Below, piece by piece: positions 54,453-64,000 of a DNA stretch of 64,000 nucleotides (position 1 is its first letter; each line of letters begins with the position of its first letter). The notes beneath the pieces are model-generated. The model did no database searches. It saw only the letters and a program-made list of their open reading frames with translations, and was not told the origin of the DNA. Source of the stretch: Legionella brunensis (GTDB lineage: Bacteria; Pseudomonadota; Gammaproteobacteria; Legionellales; Legionellaceae); assembly GCF_001467025.1 (NCBI RefSeq), contig NZ_LNXV01000008.1, forward strand, positions 256,135 through 320,134, in the 5' to 3' direction. A program made the position numbers and the translations under genes.

Positions 54453-56081
54453 GTGAAACAGAAAGTACTTATTATGGCCATTGCCGCAATCTCTGGGCCA
54501 CTATTTGCTGCTAAAAATGCAGAATTACAAAAAGAAATTCAATTACTGCAAGCGCAAACAAAAGCTCTACAAGCTCAACTCAATCGTTTGCAAAAACAAG
54601 TTGCGCTGCAACCTACAGAGAAATCACAGGGTACGTCTCAAAATATAGCGCAAAAAAAGCAGGGTAAACAGGCAGAAAAAGCAAGGAAGCAAAGTCGAAG
54701 GGAAGTGGCAGACGAGAAAGCCTCAAAATCTAAAAAGGCTAAGGGTCAATTTCATGCAGCTCCTGTACAGGTAAATATCGTAGATGGTGATCCGGACTCA
54801 AGTAGTTTTTACCCAACAGCCCTTATTGCAGACAATCGAATAGTCACTTATATCGCTGGAACACCTGTAGTTGCTTCACCTTATACGGGCGATAGGCCAG
54901 CATTTGATGGTTCCGATTATATTGTTAACATTTCCAGTATTAATCGTGACGTGCGTTTAATGGAACAACGGCGTCGAGTTTATGATGCCTATGAGAGCAT
55001 AGGATACCCCATTCCTGAAAGACCAATTATTGCGTTGAGTGGAAAGACCGAGCCTGTCGCTTTTGCCGAGCGTCCCTACATAGGCTCTACAACTGGTGAT
55101 TTAGACTTAGGCTCAAGTGAGCTTGATGTTGCTGTATTGTTAAATAGTAAAGTAGAGGCTTTCACCTCGATAGCTTATGATTCTTTGCCTCCTCAAATTG
55201 GAGGTACCCGAGTAGAGAATTCAGTATTTTTCTTAAATCAAGGTTTCGTTAACATCGGTGATTTAAATATAACCCCTTATTATTTCACTGCTGGCCAAAT
55301 CTACATTCCTTATGGTAGATACTCAAGTTCTATGGTGAGCTCTCCACTCACGATGAGGCTTGCACGTACTAAATCAAGACCTTTCATTTTCGGCTATAAA
55401 TCACAAACGGAATCTGGCCCATATGCTGCTCTTTATGCATTTAAATCCGATACTACTGATGGACACTCAGGTGTTGGCGGTATAAACGCAGGTTATACAA
55501 TCCATACGGATAATACTAGAGGCGAGCTAGGGGCAAGTTACATCGGTTCGATCACGGATTCTGCTGGCATGCAAAATACAGGTTCAGCACCTGGAACTAC
55601 TTTTGGTGGATTTGGTTCAGTGACTAACGGAACGGAGGCCGTCCATCAAGTGCCAGGAGTAGGAGCGCATATTAACCTCAACGTTGATCGCTATAGTTTT
55701 ACTGCTGAATGGGTTGCTGCTGCAAGAGATTTTAGTGTTCAAGACTTAAGTTTCAATGGCAAGCCTGCTAGACCGCAAGCAGGTCAGCTTGAGGCAGGAG
55801 TAACTTTCATGGCTTTTTCAAAGCCAGCATCATTAGGCATAGGCTACCAGTGGACTCAACAAGCATTGGCGCTTAATTTACCGGAACAACGATTCGCTGG
55901 TGTCTTTAATATTTCAATTTGGAAAGACACGGTAGAAAGTATTGAGTATCGTCACGATATTGACTACAAAGCAAACCAATTCGCTAATGGTGCGGCTCCA
56001 GTTGGGGTTGTTAACCAAAATACAGTTGGAACTGGTAAAACATCGGATGCAGTCGTTGCACAACTCGGTGTTTATTTCTAA
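54453..56081 (+). CDS. lbtU: LbtU-type siderophore porin
   Basis: 542 residues from a GTG with GGAG upstream. A signal peptide (residues 1-19) is followed by a coiled coil (~21-50, ELQKEIQLLQAQTKALQAQL), a Lys/Gln-rich linker (~55-100), and a long beta-barrel domain starting near 105. Barrel marks include VLNSKVEAFTSIAYDS, YFTAGQIYIPYGRYSSSMVS and the final DAVVAQLGVYF. This is the layout of LbtU, the legiobactin receptor of L. pneumophila that lacks a TonB-type plug. There are several LbtU paralogues in Legionella genomes, so the substrate could differ. No Fur box or lbtABC gene is seen nearby. Confidence 0.82.
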   Translation: MKQKVLIMAIAAISGPLFAAKNAELQKEIQLLQAQTKALQAQLNRLQKQVALQPTEKSQGTSQNIAQKKQGKQAEKARKQSRREVADEKASKSKKAKGQFHAAPVQVNIVDGDPDSSSFYPTALIADNRIVTYIAGTPVVASPYTGDRPAFDGSDYIVNISSINRDVRLMEQRRRVYDAYESIGYPIPERPIIALSGKTEPVAFAERPYIGSTTGDLDLGSSELDVAVLLNSKVEAFTSIAYDSLPPQIGGTRVENSVFFLNQGFVNIGDLNITPYYFTAGQIYIPYGRYSSSMVSSPLTMRLARTKSRPFIFGYKSQTESGPYAALYAFKSDTTDGHSGVGGINAGYTIHTDNTRGELGASYIGSITDSAGMQNTGSAPGTTFGGFGSVTNGTEAVHQVPGVGAHINLNVDRYSFTAEWVAAARDFSVQDLSFNGKPARPQAGQLEAGVTFMAFSKPASLGIGYQWTQQALALNLPEQRFAGVFNISIWKDTVESIEYRHDIDYKANQFANGAAPVGVVNQNTVGTGKTSDAVVAQLGVYF

Positions 56082-56092
56082 GCTCATATTAA

Positions 56093-56119
56093 CTGTTCAT
56101 GTCCTATAGGCATGAACAG
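56093..56119. terminator. hairpin after lbtU
   Basis: CTGTTCATG (56093-56101) and CATGAACAG (56111-56119) pair perfectly and the 9-nt loop can pair further (CCTATAGG). No T run follows, so it may be a weak terminator or mRNA 3' protector. Confidence 0.45.
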
Positions 56120-56205
56120 CAAATAATTCATACTGTTATTAAATTCTACACCTAATAAAAATACTGCTATTCTTATCCTAATAGGGAGTAAATCGGGATT
56201 TATAT

Positions 56206-57633
56206 ATGGGACTTGCACACGCCTTAGCATCACGCGTTGGCTTTGCAAAAAAATCTCTTCTTTTGCATTCTTGCTTAACTTATGCAAATCCAACGAAATC
56301 TCGTCAATCAAGTAAGCCGTGGCAAGCTGTCATTGTTGGTATAGTTTTGTTTCTCATTTCTATCTCAACGGCATTAGCTAATAAGATTATGGAGCTTAAA
56401 ATAAATGGCGCCATTGGACCTGCAACGGCAGATTTTATAAGTCGTGGCATTACACAAGGTCAAGACGCAGCACTGATTCTGATAATTTTAGATACTCCAG
56501 GTGGTTTAGATAAGTCAATGCACTTGATTGTGCAAGATATTTTATCCTCAAAAATCCCTGTGGTGACTTATGTCGCTCCGAATGGTGCGCGTGCAGCCAG
56601 TGCGGGCACTTTTATAGTGTATGCCAGCACAGTTGCTGCCATGGCACCTAGCACGCATTTAGGCGCGGCAAGTCCTGTTAATTTAAATGAGGTAGTGAGT
56701 AAGAAGGAGCAACCCAAATCCTCGATGGATAAAAAAATTACCAATGATGCTGTGGCTTACATCCGCTCTTTAGCTCAATTACGAGGTAGAAATTCCGAGT
56801 TTGCTGAAAAGGCCATATTAGATGCCGCTACTTTAACAGCAATTGAAGCAAAACAAGGAGGCGTAATTAATATTATTGCTAAAGACAGGCAGGATTTGCT
56901 GAAACAATTAGATGGCATGGTTGTAACCCAAAATGGAAAGCAGGTCAAAATATCAGCAAAAAGTGCACAAATAGTCAATTTGACACCGGATTGGCGAATG
57001 CGTTTTTTGCAGGCGATTACTGATCCAACCGTTGCTTATTTGCTATTGCTACTTGGCATTTATGGAATTTTCTTTGAATTGTTAAATCCTGGTTTCGTGC
57101 TGCCTGGGGTAATTGGAGCTATTTCCATACTAATTGCACTTTATGCACTACAGTTACTTCCCATTAGTTATGCAGGACTTGGTTTAATTATCTTAGGTAT
57201 TATCTTTATTATTGCCGAAGCTTATGCTCCAAGTTTTGGAGCTTTAGGTTTTGGTGGCACAGTGGCATTTATTATCGGGTCCATTTTATTGATTGATACA
57301 AAGAATTATGGCTATCAAATTGCATGGTCAGCAATTTTGGCAATGGCAGCAGTAAATATTCTTATTTTATTTACCTTAGGAGCAATGGCTGTAAAATCAA
57401 GAAAACAAAAGCCTCAACACGGTGTTAGCATTTTATTAGGTGCAGAGGGCAGGTCCTTAGGGGCTATTAATCTTGAGGGTCAGGCAGTTATCCGAGGAGA
57501 AATCTGGACTGTGCATGCAAAAACGCCTATCGTTGCGGATAAACGCATTAAAGTTGTTGCGACCAAGGGCTTACAGCTTGAAGTAGAAGAAATCGAAACG
57601 AATCACGGTAATGAGAGTTCGGCTAAAAAATAA
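56206..57633 (+). CDS. nfeD: NfeD-family membrane serine protease
   Basis: 475 residues. After a basic N-terminus and a span (~40-58), the ClpP-like protease domain runs ~60-230: LDTPGGLDKSM, PNGARAASAGTFIVYAS with likely nucleophile Ser132, and Lys in MDKKITNDAVAY completing the Ser/Lys dyad. Then four or five C-terminal spans (~265-405) and an OB-fold NfeD domain (~420-475, GRSLGAINLEGQAVIRGE). Long-type NfeD cleaves stomatin-type partners. The slipin gene lies 89 bp downstream, the usual pair. AGGGAG is unusually far (about 19 nt) from the ATG, so a later start is possible. Confidence 0.92.
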   Translation: MGLAHALASRVGFAKKSLLLHSCLTYANPTKSRQSSKPWQAVIVGIVLFLISISTALANKIMELKINGAIGPATADFISRGITQGQDAALILIILDTPGGLDKSMHLIVQDILSSKIPVVTYVAPNGARAASAGTFIVYASTVAAMAPSTHLGAASPVNLNEVVSKKEQPKSSMDKKITNDAVAYIRSLAQLRGRNSEFAEKAILDAATLTAIEAKQGGVINIIAKDRQDLLKQLDGMVVTQNGKQVKISAKSAQIVNLTPDWRMRFLQAITDPTVAYLLLLLGIYGIFFELLNPGFVLPGVIGAISILIALYALQLLPISYAGLGLIILGIIFIIAEAYAPSFGALGFGGTVAFIIGSILLIDTKNYGYQIAWSAILAMAAVNILILFTLGAMAVKSRKQKPQHGVSILLGAEGRSLGAINLEGQAVIRGEIWTVHAKTPIVADKRIKVVATKGLQLEVEEIETNHGNESSAKK

Positions 57634-57722
57634 TGTTCGTTTAGTGACATAACAGCATTTATGCCATTTATATCGAACTCACATTAGTTAGAAAGGATAC
57701 TGGTGGGAAAAAGGAGAAAAAA

Positions 57723-58478
57723 ATGTTCTCATTCATGGGGTTTGTAATCATTATTATTGCTATTTTCTTAATGTCCACTCTGCGAGTATTGCGAGAATAT
57801 GAGCGGGGAGTGATTTTTTTGCTGGGCCGTTTCTGGCGTGTCAAAGGGCCTGGACTTATTCTTGTTATTCCTATTGTGCAACAGATGGTGCGTGTTGATT
57901 TAAGAACGGTGGTTATGGATGTGCCAAGCCAAGATGTGATCTCTAGAGATAACGTTTCAGTTCGTGTGAATGCTGTTCTTTATTTCCGCGTTGTAGAGCC
58001 ACAAAATGCAATTATCCAAGTTGAAAATTATTTTGAAGCTACTAGCCAATTGGCTCAGACAACCTTACGTTCAGTGTTGGGGCAGCACGAATTAGATGAA
58101 ATGTTAGCGGAAAGAGAGCAACTCAATAGCGACATTCAAAAAATTTTAGATGCCCAAACTGACAGTTGGGGAATCAAAGTTTCTAATGTCGAAATTAAAC
58201 ATGTTGATTTGGATGAAAGCATGATCCGTGCTATTGCAAAACAAGCTGAAGCCGAGCGGGATAGAAGAGCAAAAGTGATTCATGCCGAAGGTGAGTTACA
58301 AGCTTCAGAAAAGTTACTGCAAGCAGCCCAGGTTTTAGCTCAGCAGCCCCAGTCTTTGCAATTACGTTACTTGCAAACACTGGCAACTCTGGGCTCGAAT
58401 AACAACTCATCAACAATTATTTTTCCCATGCCTATGGAGTTGGGTGAATTGTTGTGCAAGTTAAATCCGAAGAAGTAA
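57723..58478 (+). CDS. slipin (SPFH/stomatin family)
   Basis: 251 residues. One N-terminal membrane span (residues ~5-20) is followed by the SPFH domain: [51 protein letters not shown], and a coiled-coil helical end ([24 protein letters not shown] by key residues). AAGGAG lies 6 nt before the ATG. Slipins form membrane microdomain scaffolds and pair with NfeD proteases. Its stop abuts the stop of the convergent giant gene. Confidence 0.94.
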   Translation: MFSFMGFVIIIIAIFLMSTLRVLREYERGVIFLLGRFWRVKGPGLILVIPIVQQMVRVDLRTVVMDVPSQDVISRDNVSVRVNAVLYFRVVEPQNAIIQVENYFEATSQLAQTTLRSVLGQHELDEMLAEREQLNSDIQKILDAQTDSWGIKVSNVEIKHVDLDESMIRAIAKQAEAERDRRAKVIHAEGELQASEKLLQAAQVLAQQPQSLQLRYLQTLATLGSNNNSSTIIFPMPMELGELLCKLNPKK

Positions 58479-61400
58479 TTACTTCGGATTTGCCTTTGCA
58501 GCATTTTCATCAATGTTTTCAATGATTTTATCAACGATCTTGGTACTTTCCGTTTTTGCTTTGAAGAGGCGCCAATTACCAGTTCCGATAAGGCTAGGCA
58601 AGGCCAAGATGACATTTAATATATCTACAAGAACCTGTTTATAACCACGATGTTGATCTAAAACTGGTTTTGCGTCACGAATCGCTTGCTTACAATTTTG
58701 TTGGAAACGCTCCTCAGTTAATTCGCCTTTCATATATTTCACGTGGTTTTCGCGAAGCCCTTTATAAAGATTAACAGCAGTTTCAGCAACATTTTTGTAT
58801 TTGTCATCTTTAAGCGCCAGTATAGCGTGAGAGTATGCTTTAACCCTCAGTTCCTCTAAAGCGGCTGATAGTTTTGCTTCTCGACTATTTAACTGAGCTG
58901 CTTGTCCCTTTAATTTGGTATGCTTAGCTTGAACATTCTCAAACCAGTTTTCACGGGCTGCTTCTGTCAAGCTCTCATGGGTAAGCACTTTATGTAAATG
59001 CTCATAAGACAATGGTTTATCTAGCAATACTTCAAGTACAGGCTGGGTAAGATCATTTCTTGCAAGCAATTTGCCGATAAGCTCGTCAGTATTACATTTT
59101 TTCGCTAGGGCTACCAAATTAGCTTCAGAATGCCTATCTGTTTTGCTAGCATCTATAAGTAACTTAAGCTCTGCTTCATCGGCAATACCAACCATATCGC
59201 TGATAGGTAAAAAGCCTTGCATGTCTTTACCATATAAGTTGAGAATGTGAAGTCCTATCGTTGGAGTTACTTCATATTCTTTAATAATATCCTTGATGTC
59301 ATTAGTCTTAGTTTCTCCGGAAGGGTACTTTTTGAATACCTCAAGAATACAATTTTCCCAAGCATCTTGACGACGATGTTCTCCAAAGGCTTTACGTGCA
59401 AGTTGTTGTAGTAGTTGATGATTGTTATGGACATTATTTATTTCAATGATCTTCAGAGCAATATCGGTGGAAAATGCTTTGTTTTCAATAGCATTACTCA
59501 TTACCTCAGCAGTTGCTTTTGGATGCGAAACAGTAGCCAATAAAACACGTGAATCAAAATTGCCTTTGGCAACTGCTTTTAACACATCCTCATTTATAGC
59601 CGTTGGATGTTTTAAAATTTGCAATAATTCATCGTTACTTACGCTCACTGGCTTTTTAGAGATGAGCGACAATACCAATTCACTGGAAAGAGAAGCATGA
59701 GTATAGATTGCTCCGCGAACAAAATTATTACCAGTAGCTTGTCTATGGTGAAAAACAAGCTCAAGCGTTTTCGAACTTTGCGCGAGTTTAAGAATATGCA
59801 GTAACTGATCTTGATCTAGATTCAGTTGAGCAAGAACAACTTGCAATACTTTGTCAGTGATGTCATCTCGCTGCAATAATTTTTCAGTGGTATTTTTTGG
59901 CATGTCACTTAATTTTTTGGCAATTGCGATAAGATGTTCTTCTGCAAGTGGGCCTGTTTTGTCAGGGTTAAGGAGTATTTCTGTCAGATCGTAAACATCA
60001 GCGATTTCAATTATCTTCGTCAGTGACAAGGCGCCTATCATGTCCTTTCCAAATATATCCAGAATATGAAGGCCAAGCTTTGTGGTTATCGGTTTGTACT
60101 CTTTAATAATCCCCTGGATTTCTGCAGAGAATAAGTCATTATTAGATGCGTATTTTCCAAATATTTGGACTAAGTAATGCTCCCACTCATCGGGGGTTTT
60201 ACTTATTTCACGCTCTGCAAAGGCTTTACGTGTAAGTTTTTTCAATACCTCATGGCCTGTCTCAGTATCAATTTGACTTATGATTTGTTGAGCGACATCT
60301 CCAGAGAAGCCACTATTGTCAATAGCTAATTTCATAACATCTAAGGTGATCTCAGGATGTATTACAACCTTTTCTAGAACCTGAGCATTTACTTTCTTAT
60401 TGGCTATTGCTGCCAATACTTCCTCGTTAACAGCTGTAGGATGTTTTAAGAGGAGTAATAAATCCTTATCTAATTGGTTACCTGTTAAAAGTTGCAGCAC
60501 ATATTTTGAAGACAGAGCGTTATGCTGATAAATTGCTTTACGAACCTCGTGGTTTGCCACTTTATGGTCATGAATAAATGGGAGAGTTTCAGATGATTTA
60601 ACCTTTTTAACAATTTCTAATATCTGTCTTTCTTCTAATTTATAGTTATCGATCATTGCTGTAAGTACAGAGTCGGTAAGATCATTTCTTTGCAGAAACT
60701 CGTTCATTAAACCGTTTGCATAACATCTATCGGCTAAAGACAATAGTAGTTCTTTAGAAAGGTTGCCTGTATTTTTTGGATTAACGAGCAGTTTAAGAGT
60801 TTCGCTATCTGCAGATGTAATGATGCCTTCGAGAGGTAAGTACTTAATTAGTTCTTCACCAAACACACGCAGAATATTAATACCAAGAGCTGGACTTAGC
60901 GCCTCTTTATTTTGTTTAATTCGCTCTTTTATGTCAGATGCTTTTAATGTTGGCGCATATTTATATTTTTTGAACATCTGAGTGAGGATGCGCTCCCATT
61001 CGTCTGTCTTTTCGGTTTTGTATTGTGCAAAAATTTTATCTGTTAGTCTTATTAATAAATTATGATTCTTTGTTAGGGTGGCATTCTCGATAATTGCTTC
61101 AGCAACCTCTGATGAAAATGCAGTATGATCGATAGCACTACCCCGTAAATCAAAATCGTCATGAGGGAGAAGGACTATCTGCTTTAGAACGGATGAATCA
61201 GTCTCTTTTTGCCCCATGACGGCTGCAAGTACCTTCTCATTGATAGAGTAAGGATGTTGTAAAATCAGCAGCAACTCGTCTTTCCCTAGCTCTTGGGTTA
61301 GAAATGATAGCAAAGATTCTGGGGATAGTGAGGGATGTTGATAGACTGTCTTACGAACAGTAGGGTCTTTTATTCCGCGATTATAAATAAGTTCAAGCAT

Positions 61401-64000
61401 ATCAGAGTATTGCGCTTGTTCGATGCAGAGTAATAGATTAGCTTGATCCAGTTTATCTTTATTAAGTACTTCCTTCAGTACATCCTCGGTAATATCATTT
61501 CTTAGCAATAATTTTTTAACTAGTTCGTTAGATGGACATCTCTTGGCCAACGATATCAATGTATTTTGCGTAAGTTTCGAGGTTAAACCTAAAATCAGTT
61601 CAATAGCCGGACCATCAAGCTCTTTCTTGAGTACTTCTTGTAGTATTTTCTCAGTAAGCGTTTGATTTTTTGTAACCTCTTTTCTTTTCAGTAGTTTCTC
61701 GATTAACGGAGTAGAGTCGCATTTTTCAGCTATCGATATCAATATACTTGCAGGAAACAGAGAAGTTATACCTAGGAATGCTTCGACAGCTTTGGTATCG
61801 AGCTTTTTATTAAGTAGTTCGTTAAATACATTCTCAGTAAGATCTGTTCTTTTCAGTAATTTCTCAATTAATGGCGTAGTCCCACATTGTTTAGCTATTG
61901 ATATCAATATACTTTCAGGAAGCGGGAAACTTATACCCAGGAATGCTTCGACAGCCTTGGTATCGAGCTCTTTACTAAGTACCTCGTTGAATACGACCTC
62001 AGTAAGCTCTTCTTCTTTTCTTGTCAGTAATTTCTCGATTAATGGCGTAGTCTTACATTTCTTAGCTATTGATAACATGACCTCTGAAGGAAGCGTCTGC
62101 TTCAAACCTAGAATTGCTTCGACAGCTTGGTCATCGATTTCTTTTTTGACGACTTCTTTTAGTGCGTCCCGAGTAATCTCCACTCTTTTCAGTAATTTCT
62201 CGATTAAAAAGGTATCTGTTCCACATTTCTCAGCTAGCGATAGCAATGGTCCTTGGGAAAATCTAACGGGCGGTCGCGGCAAATCCAAGAGCGCGCCGAC
62301 GGCAGTAGCATCAAGATCTTTACTAACTACTATTTTCTGTACCTTCTCAGCAATCAGTGGGTACGTAGTAATGTCTTTTCTTTGCAGTAATGTTTCGATT
62401 GCCGGAGTAGACTCACATTGTTTAGCCAGTGATAGGACAACATCTTCGGGAAATTCGTCGGTTCGTCCTAGAATCATTTCAACAATCTTCCCGTCGAGTT
62501 TTTTCTCAAGCACTTCTCGCACTACATTTGCAGTAACGTCTTTATGCAGTAGTTTTTCGATTGATGGGGTAGACTTACACTTCTTAGCAAGTGATACCAG
62601 TATATCCTCAGAAAGCTTATTCGTTAAACCAAGAAATACTTCTACAATTTCAGGAGCATCACTAAGCTTGTGTTTAAGTACATTCTCCAAAAGTTTGTTT
62701 GAAGGGTTCTCTGCTTTTAAAAGCGCTAGTAAAACATCTGCATCTGAAGCATGGGCAACCATTGCTTCAAAAGTATCCATTATAACCGTTTTGTCTTGTA
62801 AGGCTGGATATTTTCTCATGACATGAAGTGCTTCAACACTTGCAAGTTGCCATTTGGATTTTTCGCCTTCTTGTTTTACAGTATTGTTAAGGCCATAACT
62901 CGCCAAAAATTTAGGAAGTGGTATACCTCCCAGGCATACTCCTACGCAAGCATCTTCTTCCTCAGATAGATCCTGTAAGAATGGTTTATCTGCTATATGT
63001 TGTATGTGTTGCAGTAAATCTTTAACCCCTTTAAGGTGTTTTAGATGCGTATCCACATAAGTAAGGCTACTAAAAGATAAACCGAATTTTTCCTGTATTT
63101 CTTGGGAAGTGAGTTCTTGAGATGCCCAATTATTATTCACATAAACAAACGCTTCAGCAACTTTTTGATATTCAGCAGCCTGAACGGGAATGGTTTTGGG
63201 GAACAACTCATTCCAATTAAGTTTACTATGGTCTTCAAAAGGATGTTTCGTAATATAGATAAATCCTTCAATGTTTCCTTGTGTTAATGCCGCTTTTAAT
63301 TGTGGGAGCTCTGTTTCACTGCCTGGGCGATAAACTTGCAATGTATTTTCAAAGTAAGTAAGTTTCTCAACGGGCTTGTCTTTCAGCCAATGTAAAGGAG
63401 TTTCTTGATTCAAAAGGGTTGTGAATTCGCCATTAAAAAAGCGCACTTGCTCTCGCAAAGCCTGGTAGCGTGGATCGTTAAGAATTTTCCCCGGCCGTGT
63501 TCCTGCGGTTACAGTGTCTGAAGTGGTTGATATCCAACTGTTAGGCAAGAAGCGAATTCGTTTTGCCAGTTCTTGTTCTTCTTGCGGGGTCACAACTGTG
63601 GCATGTAATTGATCATTTTCCATGTGATACCAGACGAGGAAAACTGGTTTTAAATAGACATTGATATGTTGTTTTTGATGCCTATGAGTAATAGCGTAGT
63701 TGGTGCTCACCCTAAGATTATCGGAAAACATATTAGGTAACACTTTATCCGATTCACTAAATTGATTTAGCGGCATGGTCATTTCGTTTAGGTCATCTAT
63801 TCCCTCTTTCTTAAAAAAGTCACTCATGCTCAGATATGCCCAGCTTTTCGGATAGGCTTCGTCTAATTTAGGATCGTAACAAGCATTCAGCGATATACGT
63901 TCTACCTGTACCTGTTTTTGTACTTGTTTTTGTACCTGAACTTCTTTGGCAAGAGAATCATCGAGGCCTTCATATTTTTCTAAGCAGTGAGGAAGAGCCG
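58479..64000 (-). CDS. giant helical-repeat protein, effector candidate (5' end outside window)
   Basis: At least 1839 residues; the frame is open to the right edge, so the Met at 63827 is internal. At the visible start is a Gln/Val repeat (QVQKQVQKQVQV). From ~390 to ~830 (counting from that Met) run about seven helical units of 55-65 residues with landmarks TPLIEKLLKR, EVLxKELDxKAVEAFLGI and LISIAKKC. Then about three super-units of ~275 residues, with KHPTAINEDVL, GLHILDIFGKDM and LLQRDDIT landmarks, similar to leucine-rich variant (LRV) alpha-solenoids. The C-terminus (~1640-1782) is coiled-coil-like and ends in a module FQQNCKQAIRDAKPVLDQHR, which I recall from other Legionella proteins. 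No signal peptide or membrane span is visible. Function unknown; effector or scaffold suspected. Confidence 0.75.
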   Translation of the reverse strand, partial: ALPHCLEKYEGLDDSLAKEVQVQKQVQKQVQVERISLNACYDPKLDEAYPKSWAYLSMSDFFKKEGIDDLNEMTMPLNQFSESDKVLPNMFSDNLRVSTNYAITHRHQKQHINVYLKPVFLVWYHMENDQLHATVVTPQEEQELAKRIRFLPNSWISTTSDTVTAGTRPGKILNDPRYQALREQVRFFNGEFTTLLNQETPLHWLKDKPVEKLTYFENTLQVYRPGSETELPQLKAALTQGNIEGFIYITKHPFEDHSKLNWNELFPKTIPVQAAEYQKVAEAFVYVNNNWASQELTSQEIQEKFGLSFSSLTYVDTHLKHLKGVKDLLQHIQHIADKPFLQDLSEEEDACVGVCLGGIPLPKFLASYGLNNTVKQEGEKSKWQLASVEALHVMRKYPALQDKTVIMDTFEAMVAHASDADVLLALLKAENPSNKLLENVLKHKLSDAPEIVEVFLGLTNKLSEDILVSLAKKCKSTPSIEKLLHKDVTANVVREVLEKKLDGKIVEMILGRTDEFPEDVVLSLAKQCESTPAIETLLQRKDITTYPLIAEKVQKIVVSKDLDATAVGALLDLPRPPVRFSQGPLLSLAEKCGTDTFLIEKLLKRVEITRDALKEVVKKEIDDQAVEAILGLKQTLPSEVMLSIAKKCKTTPLIEKLLTRKEEELTEVVFNEVLSKELDTKAVEAFLGISFPLPESILISIAKQCGTTPLIEKLLKRTDLTENVFNELLNKKLDTKAVEAFLGITSLFPASILISIAEKCDSTPLIEKLLKRKEVTKNQTLTEKILQEVLKKELDGPAIELILGLTSKLTQNTLISLAKRCPSNELVKKLLLRNDITEDVLKEVLNKDKLDQANLLLCIEQAQYSDMLELIYNRGIKDPTVRKTVYQHPSLSPESLLSFLTQELGKDELLLILQHPYSINEKVLAAVMGQKETDSSVLKQIVLLPHDDFDLRGSAIDHTAFSSEVAEAIIENATLTKNHNLLIRLTDKIFAQYKTEKTDEWERILTQMFKKYKYAPTLKASDIKERIKQNKEALSPALGINILRVFGEELIKYLPLEGIITSADSETLKLLVNPKNTGNLSKELLLSLADRCYANGLMNEFLQRNDLTDSVLTAMIDNYKLEERQILEIVKKVKSSETLPFIHDHKVANHEVRKAIYQHNALSSKYVLQLLTGNQLDKDLLLLLKHPTAVNEEVLAAIANKKVNAQVLEKVVIHPEITLDVMKLAIDNSGFSGDVAQQIISQIDTETGHEVLKKLTRKAFAEREISKTPDEWEHYLVQIFGKYASNNDLFSAEIQGIIKEYKPITTKLGLHILDIFGKDMIGALSLTKIIEIADVYDLTEILLNPDKTGPLAEEHLIAIAKKLSDMPKNTTEKLLQRDDITDKVLQVVLAQLNLDQDQLLHILKLAQSSKTLELVFHHRQATGNNFVRGAIYTHASLSSELVLSLISKKPVSVSNDELLQILKHPTAINEDVLKAVAKGNFDSRVLLATVSHPKATAEVMSNAIENKAFSTDIALKIIEINNVHNNHQLLQQLARKAFGEHRRQDAWENCILEVFKKYPSGETKTNDIKDIIKEYEVTPTIGLHILNLYGKDMQGFLPISDMVGIADEAELKLLIDASKTDRHSEANLVALAKKCNTDELIGKLLARNDLTQPVLEVLLDKPLSYEHLHKVLTHESLTEAARENWFENVQAKHTKLKGQAAQLNSREAKLSAALEELRVKAYSHAILALKDDKYKNVAETAVNLYKGLRENHVKYMKGELTEERFQQNCKQAIRDAKPVLDQHRGYKQVLVDILNVILALPSLIGTGNWRLFKAKTESTKIVDKIIENIDENAAKANPK

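Noticed and set aside
61792..62826. 344-codon plus-strand frame inside the giant repeat gene
   Set aside because: Ser/Thr-rich low-complexity product that mirrors the repeat units of the real gene on the other strand; a shadow frame.

Overview
The window reads as chromosomal DNA of a Legionella species (or a close relative in Legionellaceae). It is AT-rich. It carries two tandem Legionella-type major outer membrane proteins, an LbtU-type siderophore porin, a patatin-like protein of the VipD/Vpd effector type, and several large proteins of unknown function built like Dot/Icm effectors. These sit among ordinary gammaproteobacterial housekeeping genes. No rRNA, tRNA, CRISPR array, integrase or full-length insertion sequence was seen.

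Layout. 1-9575: end of a MarR regulator, ubiD-fre with a small membrane protein, hspQ, a polytopic membrane protein, tatC, an HAD-like effector candidate, then rsmA - TraI_2-like protein - apaH. 9576-15851: a GC-richer stretch that can fold into three abutting hairpins, a three-gene MacAB/LolCDE-like exporter (HlyD adaptor, FtsX permease, ATPase), an FAD-linked lactone oxidase, and a three-domain YbjQ protein with a C-terminal membrane anchor. 15995-20306: GNAT enzyme, a TudS/DUF1722 (RudS-type) protein divergent from an internally deleted photolyase, a 27-residue membrane peptide with a 200-residue membrane protein, and a DJ-1/PfpI protein. 20462-26762: patatin phospholipase convergent with an ACP-acyl-AMP ligase-acyltransferase fusion, and a secreted papain-type protease. 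26977-30524: a transporter remnant, a three-gene operon (retropepsin-like protease, 7TM transglutaminase-like protein, ATP-grasp ligase) and a 76-bp MITE-like element. 30887-38256: accessory genes, including a multi-TM effector candidate and a ketoacyl-synthase homologue with Ser in place of the catalytic Cys. 38332-51856: mostly housekeeping (aldo/keto reductase, dinB, yaiI, rnr-rlmB, argD-GNAT, sodB, grxD, peroxiredoxin, rnt, pyrC, motY-like), plus a frameshifted exported protein. 52140-58478: envelope block of two MOMPs, LbtU-like porin, and NfeD with slipin. 58479-64000: one very large solenoid-repeat protein that runs off the right edge.

How the genes fit together. Several are tight translational units joined by ATGA-type or 1-nt overlaps (ubiD-fre, the exporter, the protease/7TM/ligase operon, rnr-rlmB, argD-GNAT). 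sodB, glutaredoxin and peroxiredoxin form an oxidative and Fe-S defence neighbourhood. RudS and photolyase form a near-UV response pair in which the photolyase looks broken. The most unusual items are the deleted photolyase, the Cys-to-Ser ketoacyl synthase, the degenerate TraI_2 protein in the rsmA-apaH locus, the triple-hairpin leader, the triple YbjQ protein and the giant repeat protein. All functional calls come from reading motifs by eye; no database search was run.
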